Part shown: positions 1-8,579 of the stretch, one piece after another
How the letters are laid out: every line of letters begins with the position of its first letter
Position numbering within the stretch: position 1 is the stretch's first letter
DNA from: Ruegeria pomeroyi
GTDB lineage: Bacteria; Pseudomonadota; Alphaproteobacteria; Rhodobacterales; Rhodobacteraceae
Reading direction: 5' to 3'
Assembly (NCBI RefSeq): GCF_021405525.1
Contig: NZ_JAGQAG010000001.1
Location: 62,001 to 126,000 of the forward strand
Length of the DNA stretch: 64,000 nt
The notes under the pieces: generated by a model
Seen by the model: only the letters and a program-made list of their open reading frames with translations
Databases searched by the model: none
Told to the model about the DNA's origin: nothing
Translations under genes and position numbers: made by a program

Positions 1-422
1 GTCCCGATGGCGGTGAGGATGTGCTGCCGATGGAGGAGGTGTCTCCGGGCCGGTTCGAGGCCCTGTATCAGGGGCCCGAGATCGGCCTTTACCGGCTGCG
101 CGAAGGCGATCAGATCGCGGTCATCGGCCTTGGGCCCGCCGCCCCGCGCGAGTTCGAGGCGACCATCGCCACCGCCGCCCTGATGGAGCCGCTGATCACC
201 CCGCTCAAGAGCGGTGTCTTTCGCCTGGAGGACGGCTTGCCGACCATCCGCAACGTCCGCGAAGGGCGGCCCGCCGCCGGGCGTGGCTGGCTGGGCCTGA
301 CCCCGCGTGGCGCCTATGAAACCCGCGACGTGCGGCAGACGCCGCTGGCCCCGGCCTGGCTGGTGCTGCTGCTGGCCTCGGGCTTTGTCATTGCCGGCTG
401 GCTGCGCGAAGGGCGTCGCTAG
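1..422 (+). CDS. C-terminal part of a membrane protein (5' end outside window)
   Basis: The reading frame is open to the first base, so this is the 3' end of a longer gene (about 139 residues visible, ending in TAG at 420-422). The visible part ends with one hydrophobic segment (LVLLLASGFVIAG) and a short basic tail, i.e. a C-terminal membrane anchor. The part before it looks like a soluble beta-rich domain. Large roseobacter membrane proteins with amidotransferase-like or VWA-like domains end in this way, but I cannot assign a family from the tail alone. The gene converges on pbpC with only 6 bp between the stop codons. Confidence 0.6.
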   Translation, partial: PDGGEDVLPMEEVSPGRFEALYQGPEIGLYRLREGDQIAVIGLGPAAPREFEATIATAALMEPLITPLKSGVFRLEDGLPTIRNVREGRPAAGRGWLGLTPRGAYETRDVRQTPLAPAWLVLLLASGFVIAGWLREGRR

Positions 423-428
423 CGCCCC

Positions 429-2468
429 TCAATCCAGCCGCAGCTCTGCCCGGCTGGCCCGGCCCCGCGCATCCAGCAAGATCAGTGTTGCAAACCCCTT
501 GCCGGGCGAGGGAACATCGAATTCGCGGGCAAAGATGCCTGTGGCCAGCGGCAACCCGTTGGCCAACAGGGTAAAGGGCGCCTGACCGCCCCGCAGCTTG
601 ACCGTGACCGACCCGCCGTCGATGGCCAGCACCGCGCCATCGGGCGGAAACAGCAGTTCGGGCGCATCGGGCTCGACCTCGAACACCGCACCTCTCGGGC
701 GATGGCGTTGCAGTGGCAACGGCAATTCTGCCGTGGGCAGGATCAGCGTGTCGGGCGGCGGCGGAGGCAACGGGTCAAAGGCGGGTTTCAGCCGCCCGAA
801 CGCCTCGAACAGGACCGGTGCGGCCAGATCGCCACCAAAGGCGCCCGGCACCGGGGTGCCGTCGGCCCGGCCCATCCAGACCCCGATCACATGGGCGCCG
901 TCGAACCCCACCGCCCAGGCATCGCGATGGCCATAAGAAGTGCCGGTCTTATAGGCCAGCACACCACGCCGCGCCCCGGGCGGTGGCGCCAGACCCGCAA
1001 GGATATCGCTCACCTGCCACGCGGCAGCCGGGGAAAACAGCCGCCCCGCCGGTTGACGTGCCTCGCCCAGAGCATGGCGCAGCAGCGGCCCCTGCCCGCC
1101 CTGCGCCAACCCTGCATAAAGCTGCACCAGATCCTGCAGCGTCAAACCAACCCCGCCCAGCGCAATTGCCAGTCCGGGTGTAGCGCCCGGCAGGCGCGGC
1201 GTGGCCCCGCCCCGCCGCAGCGCCGCCATCAGCCGCACCGGGCCCAGATCGTCGGTCAGCCGCACCACGGGGATGTTCAGCGACAGCTGCAACGCCTCAC
1301 GCACCCGCAACTCTCCGCGGAATTCGCCGTCGAAATTGCGCGGCGCATAGCGGCCGAACATCACCGGACTGTCCTGGATCAGGGTTTCAGGATGGGCCAG
1401 CCCCTGATCGAAGGCCAGCCCATAGACAAAGGGTTTCAAGGTCGAACCGGGCGAGCGCAACGCGCGGGTCATGTCGACAAAACCCTGCCGCTCGGCGCTG
1501 TAACCCGCCGAGCCGACCGAGGCGAGGATCTCTCCGCTGCGGTGATCGGCCACCATCAGCGCCGCCGACAAACGCCCTCCGGCCTCCAGCGCCGCCTTGG
1601 CCAGCAGGTTTTCCAGGCGCGATTGCAGGCCCACCTCCAGCGTGACGTCGTGGCGCTGCGCCGTTGGGTCGACCGCGCGCAGACGGTCAGCCAGATGGGG
1701 CGCCAACAGCGGGAAGGGGCGCTGTACCTGTGGAACCGCTTCGCCCACCGCCGCCTGTGCCGCATCCACGCTCAACACGCCCTGCGCCTGCATGCGGTGC
1801 AACACCCGGTCGCGTGCGGCCCGCGCTGCGCGCGGATGGCGGTCGGGGCGGCGTGCCTCGGGCGCTTGTGGCAGCGCCACCAGCAGCGCCGATTGCGCCG
1901 GGGTCAGGCGATGCGGTTCCTTGCCAAACCACGCCAGCGCAGCGGCGCGAACACCTTCGAGATTGCCGCCATAAGGCGCATGAGTCAGGTAGAGCGTCAG
2001 GATTTGCTGTTTGTCCAGCCGCCGTTCCAGCGCCAGCGCCACGCGTATCTGTCGCAGCTTACCCGCCCAGCGCCCGGTAGGGCCATCTTCGATCAGCCGC
2101 GCCACCTGCATCGTCAGGGTCGACCCGCCCGAGATGGGGCGGCGATACCGCAGTGCCTGTCCAGCGGCGCGCAACATCGCCAGCGGATCGACACCGGCAT
2201 GATCGGCAAAGCGCTTGTCTTCGTAGCGGATCAGCATACAGGTAAAGTCCGGATCCACCGCCCCCGGCGCCAGCCGCCAGATACCATCCCCCACCTGATA
2301 GGCTCGCAACAGGGCGCCGTTGCGGTCGCGTATCTCGATCCCCGTTTCGACCAGAACCGGCGGCAGTTGGGTGGCGTCGATCCAGCGATCCGCCCCATCA
2401 CGCAGCGCCGCGCTCCCCCACAGGATCAGCGCCAGCACCGACAGCCAGCGCGCGGGCCTAGGCATCAT
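429..2468 (-). CDS. pbpC: Penicillin-binding protein 1C (bifunctional transglycosylase/transpeptidase)
   Basis: Class A PBP of 679 residues. It has an N-terminal membrane anchor (about residues 8-22). The GT51 glycosyltransferase domain shows EDKRFADHAG (catalytic Glu83) and GGSTLTMQ (114-121). The transpeptidase domain shows STLK (nucleophile Ser342, Lys345), SLN (396-398) and KTGTS (507-511). A C-terminal beta domain typical of PBP1C follows. It polymerises and cross-links peptidoglycan in the periplasm. I chose the ATG at 2468 (a second ATG follows at 2465): it overlaps the upstream gene's stop in ATGATGCCTAG, which suggests translational coupling. The longer frame reaches back to 2570 but would overlap the upstream gene by over 100 bp. 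Last gene of the A2M operon. Confidence 0.93.
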   Translation of the reverse strand: MMPRPARWLSVLALILWGSAALRDGADRWIDATQLPPVLVETGIEIRDRNGALLRAYQVGDGIWRLAPGAVDPDFTCMLIRYEDKRFADHAGVDPLAMLRAAGQALRYRRPISGGSTLTMQVARLIEDGPTGRWAGKLRQIRVALALERRLDKQQILTLYLTHAPYGGNLEGVRAAALAWFGKEPHRLTPAQSALLVALPQAPEARRPDRHPRAARAARDRVLHRMQAQGVLSVDAAQAAVGEAVPQVQRPFPLLAPHLADRLRAVDPTAQRHDVTLEVGLQSRLENLLAKAALEAGGRLSAALMVADHRSGEILASVGSAGYSAERQGFVDMTRALRSPGSTLKPFVYGLAFDQGLAHPETLIQDSPVMFGRYAPRNFDGEFRGELRVREALQLSLNIPVVRLTDDLGPVRLMAALRRGGATPRLPGATPGLAIALGGVGLTLQDLVQLYAGLAQGGQGPLLRHALGEARQPAGRLFSPAAAWQVSDILAGLAPPPGARRGVLAYKTGTSYGHRDAWAVGFDGAHVIGVWMGRADGTPVPGAFGGDLAAPVLFEAFGRLKPAFDPLPPPPPDTLILPTAELPLPLQRHRPRGAVFEVEPDAPELLFPPDGAVLAIDGGSVTVKLRGGQAPFTLLANGLPLATGIFAREFDVPSPGKGFATLILLDARGRASRAELRLD

Positions 2469-3024
2469 CGACCCAACCCTGCCAGAGCCCGGGATATTGC
2501 GTGGCAAAACCGCTTCCATGCAGGTCGAGTTCCGCTGCAAACCCGGCCGAGGCATAATGCACCCGACCATCCGGCAACCGGGTATAGATCTGGTCCAGCC
2601 GCGCCACGCAATCCAGATCGGGCATCAACCAGGCAGCCGCAACGCGCAATTCGTCTCCGGCAAAGGCCCCCAGCCGCCGTATCGGCATCAGGTTGGTGGC
2701 AGGGGTAAAGCTGAGGTCGAGATCGGTGCAATCCTCGGTTCCCGGTTGCAGCACATCGTCCATCCGCCAGCCCAGTGGCGTTGCCTCGATCCGAATCGAC
2801 AGGGGGCGACCGCCGCGCTCTCCGGCGACATCCGCCGACAGGCTGCGCCAGTCGGGTGCGCAGCGGATGTCATAGCTGAGCGTGGTATCACAGCCCTCGT
2901 CGCGCCAATGGGCGTGGCCCACCATGATCCAACCCTGCGCCACCCGCGACAGGGTGCAGCGGTCGGAGCCTTCGCCATCCAGCCGCCGCCAATGGGCGGT
3001 GGCCACCGCCTCGCGCCCGCTCAT
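2458..3024 (-). CDS. Putative glycolipid-binding (DUF1089-like) protein
   Basis: A protein of 188 residues matching the pattern of the putative glycolipid-binding family (PF06475, DUF1089): an N-terminal HWRRLDGEGSDRCTL, then GWIMVGHAHW, a YDIRC segment and a late RRLGAF segment. No signal peptide or membrane segment is evident, so it is probably cytoplasmic. Ligand and function are not known for this family; the name comes from structural similarity. It lies between the alpha-2-macroglobulin gene (ATGA overlap) and pbpC (11-bp overlap), so all three are almost certainly translated from one mRNA. A role in envelope maintenance is inference from context. Confidence 0.75.
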   Translation of the reverse strand: MSGREAVATAHWRRLDGEGSDRCTLSRVAQGWIMVGHAHWRDEGCDTTLSYDIRCAPDWRSLSADVAGERGGRPLSIRIEATPLGWRMDDVLQPGTEDCTDLDLSFTPATNLMPIRRLGAFAGDELRVAAAWLMPDLDCVARLDQIYTRLPDGRVHYASAGFAAELDLHGSGFATQYPGLWQGWVDDA

Positions 3025-6000
3025 TGCCCGACACGGATGCGGCCCGTGTCGGTGCGGGCACGATAACGGGGGCGGTACATGTCCTCGACCGAGGCCGCCG
3101 GGTGATGGAACTCACCCGGGCTGACCGCACGGGTGACATAGGCCAGCGTGACGGGGCGGGTGCCGGTCAGATCGATGGCCGCGAGGAAGCGGTCGCTGCG
3201 GAACTCGGTATGGGTGGCCTCGTCCAGCGACAGCCAGTCCAGCGCCCGCACATCGCCCGAACGCAACAGCGAGGGGTTGTCGATCTCGAACCCCGCAGGC
3301 AGCGGATCGTTCACCATCAGCCGCCCGCCCGAGGCCTCGAACGGGGTCACCGTCAGCACCGTTACGAACCGCTCGCCAATGGCGAAAGCGTCACGGGCGA
3401 TGGGCGCCCCGTCCATCGTGTAGCGGGCGCGGGTGATGGTGTAGCCGGTACCACCGGCGGGCGGCGGAACCTCGGGTACACCCAGCATGGTCAGGGTGAT
3501 ATCGGTGGCGCCACCATCGACAGCGGTGATGTTGAGCACCTCGTCGCTGGTCCCGTCGAGCACCTGCACAAAGGGCCCATCCACCGCCGCGCCATTCACC
3601 CGCAGGCCCGATTGTTCGGGCTGCTTGACCAAGGCCTGCGCCGCAAGCAGGCTCCAGGCCGCTTCCTGGGTCGACATCTCACCCGCAGGCTGGCTGATGC
3701 GGCTGATCAGGGAATCCCGGTCGATCACCGCACTGCCGGCCTCGGCGGCCAGCGTCAACAAGCCCGCCGCATCCCGCAGGCTGGTGCCGTAATCGGCCCG
3801 CCAGACGGGTGTCTCGGGCCGCTGCCCCGCGACCATGCGCGCGGCGCGGGCAAACATCGCGTCGGCCCGCGTCTGGTCGCCATACATCGCCAGCGCCGAG
3901 GCCAGCTGCGCCGCGCCAAGTGGCGTGGTAAAGGCATCCGCCTTGACGTCGGCGTAATAGCGCAGATCGCCCATCGCCGCCGCGCCCTCGCGCGCCAGCA
4001 CCATCAGGGCATAGGCGATATCCTCGCCCCCTTCGTCGAAATCGGGAGCATAGTTCAGCCGATTGCGCAGGTTGTCCATCGCCATGGCAAAGGCGCGGTC
4101 CGGCACCGAATAGCCCTCCGCCCGCGCCCGGCTGAGAAAGTCCGAGGCATAGGCGTCGAGCCAGAAATCACCGCTCTCGGCTCGCCACAGGCCAAAGGCG
4201 CCATTGGCGCTTTGCCGGGTCAGGATGCGCCGGATCGCGGCGTCGATCCGCTCGGCAACCTGCGGGCCGGTGCCCAGCCCCGCCGCCTGCGCCACCGCAC
4301 CAAGGTAAAGCAGCGGCATCGCCTGCGAGGTCACCTGTTCCGTGCAGCCATAGGGATAGCGGTCGAGCATCCCCAACAGGCCCGGCGCATCGAAACGCGC
4401 CAGCGGACCGGCGGACAGGATGGCGCGCGCCGATCCGGGCCTGAGCCCGGTGAAGACATCACGCGAGAACAGGAAACTGTCACCCGCCCCAAGTGCAAAG
4501 CGCCGGGTCTGGGCCACCACCGGGTCATTGGCACGCACCGGCAGTCGCAACACCTGGCGCAGCTCTTGCCCGCCCGGCGTCTCCAATTCGACCGTCAACA
4601 CCGGATCGCCCAGCGCGGTGGCGGTGACGGGCACCTCGAACACGGCCTTGCCACCCTCGGTCAGGGTGAACCGGTCGGGCGCGGCGCCCAATTGCAGGCC
4701 CGGCGCGCTGGCCAGCTTCAACGTCATCTCGCCCGGCGGGCCATCGGCATGCACCACCTCCAGCCGCACCCGGCTGCTGTCGCCGGGGGCAAGGAAGCGC
4801 GGCACCGTCGCCGTCACCACCACCGGGTCGCGCACGATCATGTCCCGCTCGGCCTGTCCCACTGCGCGGTCGGACCAGGCCACCGCCATCAGCCGCACGG
4901 TGCCGTTGAAGGCGGGCAAGGGCACATCGACCGAAACGCTGCCATCGGCATCCACCTGCACCGGGCCACTGAACACCGCCATCAGGTCCTGGGTCGGCGG
5001 CGGCGATTGCATCCGCAGGCCATTATCCGCATCCCCGCCCGAGCGGACGGTCCCCATGGCGCCGTTCATGCCGTCGATCAACCGTCCATAGACATCGCGC
5101 ATCTCGACCCCCAGCCGCCGCTGGCCGAAATAGTGGCCCTGCGGATCGGGGCTTTGGAAGCCGGTGAGGTTCAGAATACCCAGATCGATCGCCGCCAGCG
5201 TCAACCAGACCTCGTCACCCGCCTGCGCGCCCGCAACGGTCAGACGCACGGGTTGGGTGGCGCGCGGTTTGGCCACCTCGGGTGCGTCGATTGCAACCGT
5301 CAGTGCCTTGCCCACCGGTTCGACCGTCGCATGGGCCAGACCCAGCGCACGCGCCGGGTTCTGCCCGGCGGCGACGTCCATCGGTCGGATCACCGTGGCG
5401 GTGACATAGGCGCCGGTACCCCAGTCCTCGGTCACGGTCAGCGGAATCACGCTTTCACCCGCCGCCACCTCGACCGCCTGCCGTGCGATCACCCGGTCCG
5501 ACAGCACGGTGACCAGCGCGGTACCCGCCATGCGCGGCACGATCCGCAGTCGCGCGGTGTCGCCCGGACGATAGCTGTCCTTGTCCAGCGAAAGCTCCAG
5601 CCGGTCTGGCGTCGCCGCCGCATCGGCGGCCTGATACCAGCCGGCATAGAAATCGGCAGACGCGGCGACATAGGCGCCATCCAGCCGCTCGACCAGCAAT
5701 TCGTATTCGCCCCATTCCACCGGCTGGAACAGCGACAGCGGATCGCTGCCCAGATCGGCCTCGCCGGTAGCGATGCGGGTGCGGCGGGTCACCGGCTCCC
5801 AGTTCCAGTTGCCGTAAAGCTGGTACCACTGATACCGCGTCTCGACCCGGTTCAGCGTCCATTTCACCCGCATCGGTTGCGGCGTCAGGTCCGGGGTCAG
5901 GCCGATCACTTGGAACCCGGCCTCGGTACCCTCGCTCACCACATCCTCGAACAGCGGCTTGATGCCGATGACGGGGGTGGCGGGCGAAACCGGCACCGAG

Positions 6001-8447
6001 ATCCGGCGTTCGACCGGGCGGGCGGCACCATCGGCCAGCCGCGCCGTCACCACCGCCTCGAGCGGTTTGCCCTCGGCGTCGATCTGCGGGATCTCGACCG
6101 CCAGTCGGGCCTGCCCCGCCGCATCGGTGCGGGCATCGCCGAAATGGCTGGTGCGGGTCTGAAGCGCGGCGTCATGGCGGCCAAACCGGTATCCGGGCCA
6201 GCCCGCGATCTGGTCGGCGGCGCGCAGTTGCACCTGCCCCTCGATGCTCAGATCGGCGCCCGGCGCCCCGAACAGGTAACGCGCCTCGATGCTCAGCGGC
6301 GGGCTGTCGCCGGGCAGGATCGGCGCATCGGGCAGCGCCAGGTCAAAATCGATCCGCTCGGGCAGGAAATCCTCGACCAGCAGCGTCTGGCTGGCCAGCG
6401 CGGGCCCGCCGGGATCGGTCTTGATCTCCAACCGCCAGGTGCCGCGCGGGGCGCTGGCACCGGTGGCCAGTGCAAAGACATGCCCCCCCGCCACACCGCC
6501 ATCCGAGACCTTGCGGCCATATTCCACCCCGTCGGGCCGGGTGAGAATCGCTGTGAGCGGCAGACCGTCGATGGCGCGCGCAGTACCATCGCGGCTGAGT
6601 ACTGTGGCACGAATGGTCTCGCCCGCGCGATAGGCGCCCCGGTCGGTGGTCAGGAACACATCGACGGGGCCAGCGGGCTTGCGCCCTTCGACGCCCCGGT
6701 CGGACAGGTCAAAGGCCGGGTCGATCAGCGACAGAAAGCCCAGATCGGTGTCCCCCGCCGTTGCCAGGATCAACGCGGGCGCCGCCGCGCCCGTGCCGCG
6801 CGTCAGCCCCGGTTCGAACCGCGCCAGCCCCTGCGCATCGGTCTGGGTCCGGCCCAGCACCGCATTGGCGCGCGAGATCAGGGTCAAGTCGACACCAGCG
6901 CGCGGCGCCGCGTCGGAAAGACCGCGCACCGTCACATGCAAACCGTCATTGCCCGAGATCGAGGACAGGCCCAGATCGGACAGCACGAACCATTGGGTCG
7001 CGCCGGGGTTGTCATAGGGGTCGGCACCTGGCACCCGCGCCGTCAGCGTATAGATGCCGGCAGGCTGGCCCGAGATCGCCTCGGCCAATGGCAGGCGGGT
7101 GGTCATGTCGCGGTTGAGCGTGCTGGCCACCTCGGCACTGCCGGTCCAGACCTCTTGCGCGATATCGGCGGCAAAATACTCGTCCTCCCAATAGGACAGC
7201 GGGCGGGCGAAATACCCTTCCTGCACCGCGCGCAGCAGGTTGCGGTCGCTGACCCGCCGCAACACCAGGTCAAGCGTGGTGGCGTTCACCGTCTCGACCG
7301 GCACGGCGGCATCCGCCGATTTCGGCAGCACATAGGACCGGCCCGGAAAGCGGACCGCCGGGCTGCGGTCGCGCACGTAATGGGTCAGCGTCACGTCCTT
7401 CCACAGCGCTTCACCTGAACCGGCGGGCAATCCCTCGCGCAGGGTGATGCGATAGCGTTTGCCATGTTCGACCCCATCGAGGCAAAGCTGGTTGCCATCG
7501 GCCTGTACCACCAGCTCCCCTTCGGGCGAGTGCACGAAAGGCTCGTAATCGACCCCGCTGCGCGCCAGCGGATCCGAGAACTGGGCACAGATGCGCGGCT
7601 GGGCGCTGTCGCTTTCGACCGTGCTCTCGACCACGCGGAATCCGTATTTGCCGATTGCCGTATCCAGAGCCGCCAGCACGTCCTCGCGTGGCTGAATGGT
7701 GCTGGCCAACCGCAGCACCGGCACCATGTCACGGCCGCGCCCGTCCCGTTCAAGCGCCTGCGCGAACAGGTACAGCGCAGAAACTTCGGCCCCCGGACCC
7801 TCGGCCCGCAAATAGGCGTTGAGCGCAGCCGAAACCGCACGGCGCGCATGATCACGCTTCACGCTGCTGTCATCGCTGCGTACGCTCAGCAGCAGGCGGG
7901 CGTATTCCGCCCACAGATCGGCACGATCCGACAGCGACACCGCCAGCCCGGCCCAACCAGCGGCCTGTGCCCCCGCACCCGCATTGCGCATCGCGGCGAT
8001 GACCTGATCCAGCTCCATCCCGCCGGCGGCATGGCGCAGCCCAAGATCACGCGCCTGCGCGACAGCGCGGGTCAGGTCGCGGTCCGGCAGAAAGGCCAGT
8101 CGCGCCGCCTGTTGCTGCGCCCGGTTACGCATCGCCGCCGAGCTGGGCAGTTTCACCGCCGAAAGCGCCCCCTGATACGGCGTCTGTTCGCTGACACCTC
8201 TTTTGGGGAAACAGGCGTTCGAACGCGCGTTGAAAGTGAAGGCGTTGCAGGCATTGTTTGCCGAACAGGCCCGGATGCAGGATTGCAGATCGGTGTCGAA
8301 CAGGGCGTCGAGATCCTCGCCATAGAAATCCATGTCACGGGTGGCGAGGTAGCGAAAACCAGGCGCGGCCTCTTGCGCAGAAAGGCCTGACCCACCGAAA
8401 AAAGCCAATTGAAGAGAAAGAACTGCAAGAAATCCAAAACGCCGCAT
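3021..8447 (-). CDS. Bacterial alpha-2-macroglobulin with N-terminal PAN/apple domain
   Basis: A 1808-residue exported protein. Signal peptide 1-24 ends at LSAQ-EAAP. A PAN/apple-like module with several cysteines (about 27-100) follows, then the A2M body of repeated MG-type beta domains. The thioester segment YPYGCTEQVTS has Cys1368-Thr-Glu-Gln1371, so the Cys and Gln needed for the thioester are both present. A2M family proteins trap proteases by covalent capture; the bacterial ones sit in the periplasm and are often paired with PBP1C, as here. Start ATG at 8447 has a strong RBS (CAGGAGGTCGGC). Its stop overlaps the next gene by 4 bp (ATGA). It is divergent from the histidine kinase at 8580. 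Confidence 0.92.
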   Translation of the reverse strand: MRRFGFLAVLSLQLAFFGGSGLSAQEAAPGFRYLATRDMDFYGEDLDALFDTDLQSCIRACSANNACNAFTFNARSNACFPKRGVSEQTPYQGALSAVKLPSSAAMRNRAQQQAARLAFLPDRDLTRAVAQARDLGLRHAAGGMELDQVIAAMRNAGAGAQAAGWAGLAVSLSDRADLWAEYARLLLSVRSDDSSVKRDHARRAVSAALNAYLRAEGPGAEVSALYLFAQALERDGRGRDMVPVLRLASTIQPREDVLAALDTAIGKYGFRVVESTVESDSAQPRICAQFSDPLARSGVDYEPFVHSPEGELVVQADGNQLCLDGVEHGKRYRITLREGLPAGSGEALWKDVTLTHYVRDRSPAVRFPGRSYVLPKSADAAVPVETVNATTLDLVLRRVSDRNLLRAVQEGYFARPLSYWEDEYFAADIAQEVWTGSAEVASTLNRDMTTRLPLAEAISGQPAGIYTLTARVPGADPYDNPGATQWFVLSDLGLSSISGNDGLHVTVRGLSDAAPRAGVDLTLISRANAVLGRTQTDAQGLARFEPGLTRGTGAAAPALILATAGDTDLGFLSLIDPAFDLSDRGVEGRKPAGPVDVFLTTDRGAYRAGETIRATVLSRDGTARAIDGLPLTAILTRPDGVEYGRKVSDGGVAGGHVFALATGASAPRGTWRLEIKTDPGGPALASQTLLVEDFLPERIDFDLALPDAPILPGDSPPLSIEARYLFGAPGADLSIEGQVQLRAADQIAGWPGYRFGRHDAALQTRTSHFGDARTDAAGQARLAVEIPQIDAEGKPLEAVVTARLADGAARPVERRISVPVSPATPVIGIKPLFEDVVSEGTEAGFQVIGLTPDLTPQPMRVKWTLNRVETRYQWYQLYGNWNWEPVTRRTRIATGEADLGSDPLSLFQPVEWGEYELLVERLDGAYVAASADFYAGWYQAADAAATPDRLELSLDKDSYRPGDTARLRIVPRMAGTALVTVLSDRVIARQAVEVAAGESVIPLTVTEDWGTGAYVTATVIRPMDVAAGQNPARALGLAHATVEPVGKALTVAIDAPEVAKPRATQPVRLTVAGAQAGDEVWLTLAAIDLGILNLTGFQSPDPQGHYFGQRRLGVEMRDVYGRLIDGMNGAMGTVRSGGDADNGLRMQSPPPTQDLMAVFSGPVQVDADGSVSVDVPLPAFNGTVRLMAVAWSDRAVGQAERDMIVRDPVVVTATVPRFLAPGDSSRVRLEVVHADGPPGEMTLKLASAPGLQLGAAPDRFTLTEGGKAVFEVPVTATALGDPVLTVELETPGGQELRQVLRLPVRANDPVVAQTRRFALGAGDSFLFSRDVFTGLRPGSARAILSAGPLARFDAPGLLGMLDRYPYGCTEQVTSQAMPLLYLGAVAQAAGLGTGPQVAERIDAAIRRILTRQSANGAFGLWRAESGDFWLDAYASDFLSRARAEGYSVPDRAFAMAMDNLRNRLNYAPDFDEGGEDIAYALMVLAREGAAAMGDLRYYADVKADAFTTPLGAAQLASALAMYGDQTRADAMFARAARMVAGQRPETPVWRADYGTSLRDAAGLLTLAAEAGSAVIDRDSLISRISQPAGEMSTQEAAWSLLAAQALVKQPEQSGLRVNGAAVDGPFVQVLDGTSDEVLNITAVDGGATDITLTMLGVPEVPPPAGGTGYTITRARYTMDGAPIARDAFAIGERFVTVLTVTPFEASGGRLMVNDPLPAGFEIDNPSLLRSGDVRALDWLSLDEATHTEFRSDRFLAAIDLTGTRPVTLAYVTRAVSPGEFHHPAASVEDMYRPRYRARTDTGRIRVGQ

Positions 8448-8579
8448 GCCGACCTCCTGTTTGAGTCAAGGGTCGCATGGGCGCCTGACCCATTGCAAGG
8501 ATTCAGGCTTGACGGGCTTAAGCTCTTTTTCACCGATCTGACGGATGCTGACGCCACTGAGCGTTGGGGACTGTTACGA

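Noticed and set aside
702-2708. 668-codon plus-strand frame opposite pbpC
   Set aside because: Shadow of the high-GC minus-strand gene; composition rich in Arg/Gln/Pro and no family features.
3024-7418. 1464-codon plus-strand frame opposite the alpha-2-macroglobulin
   Set aside because: The long frame reflects GC-biased third positions; the minus-strand product has a clear signal peptide and thioester.
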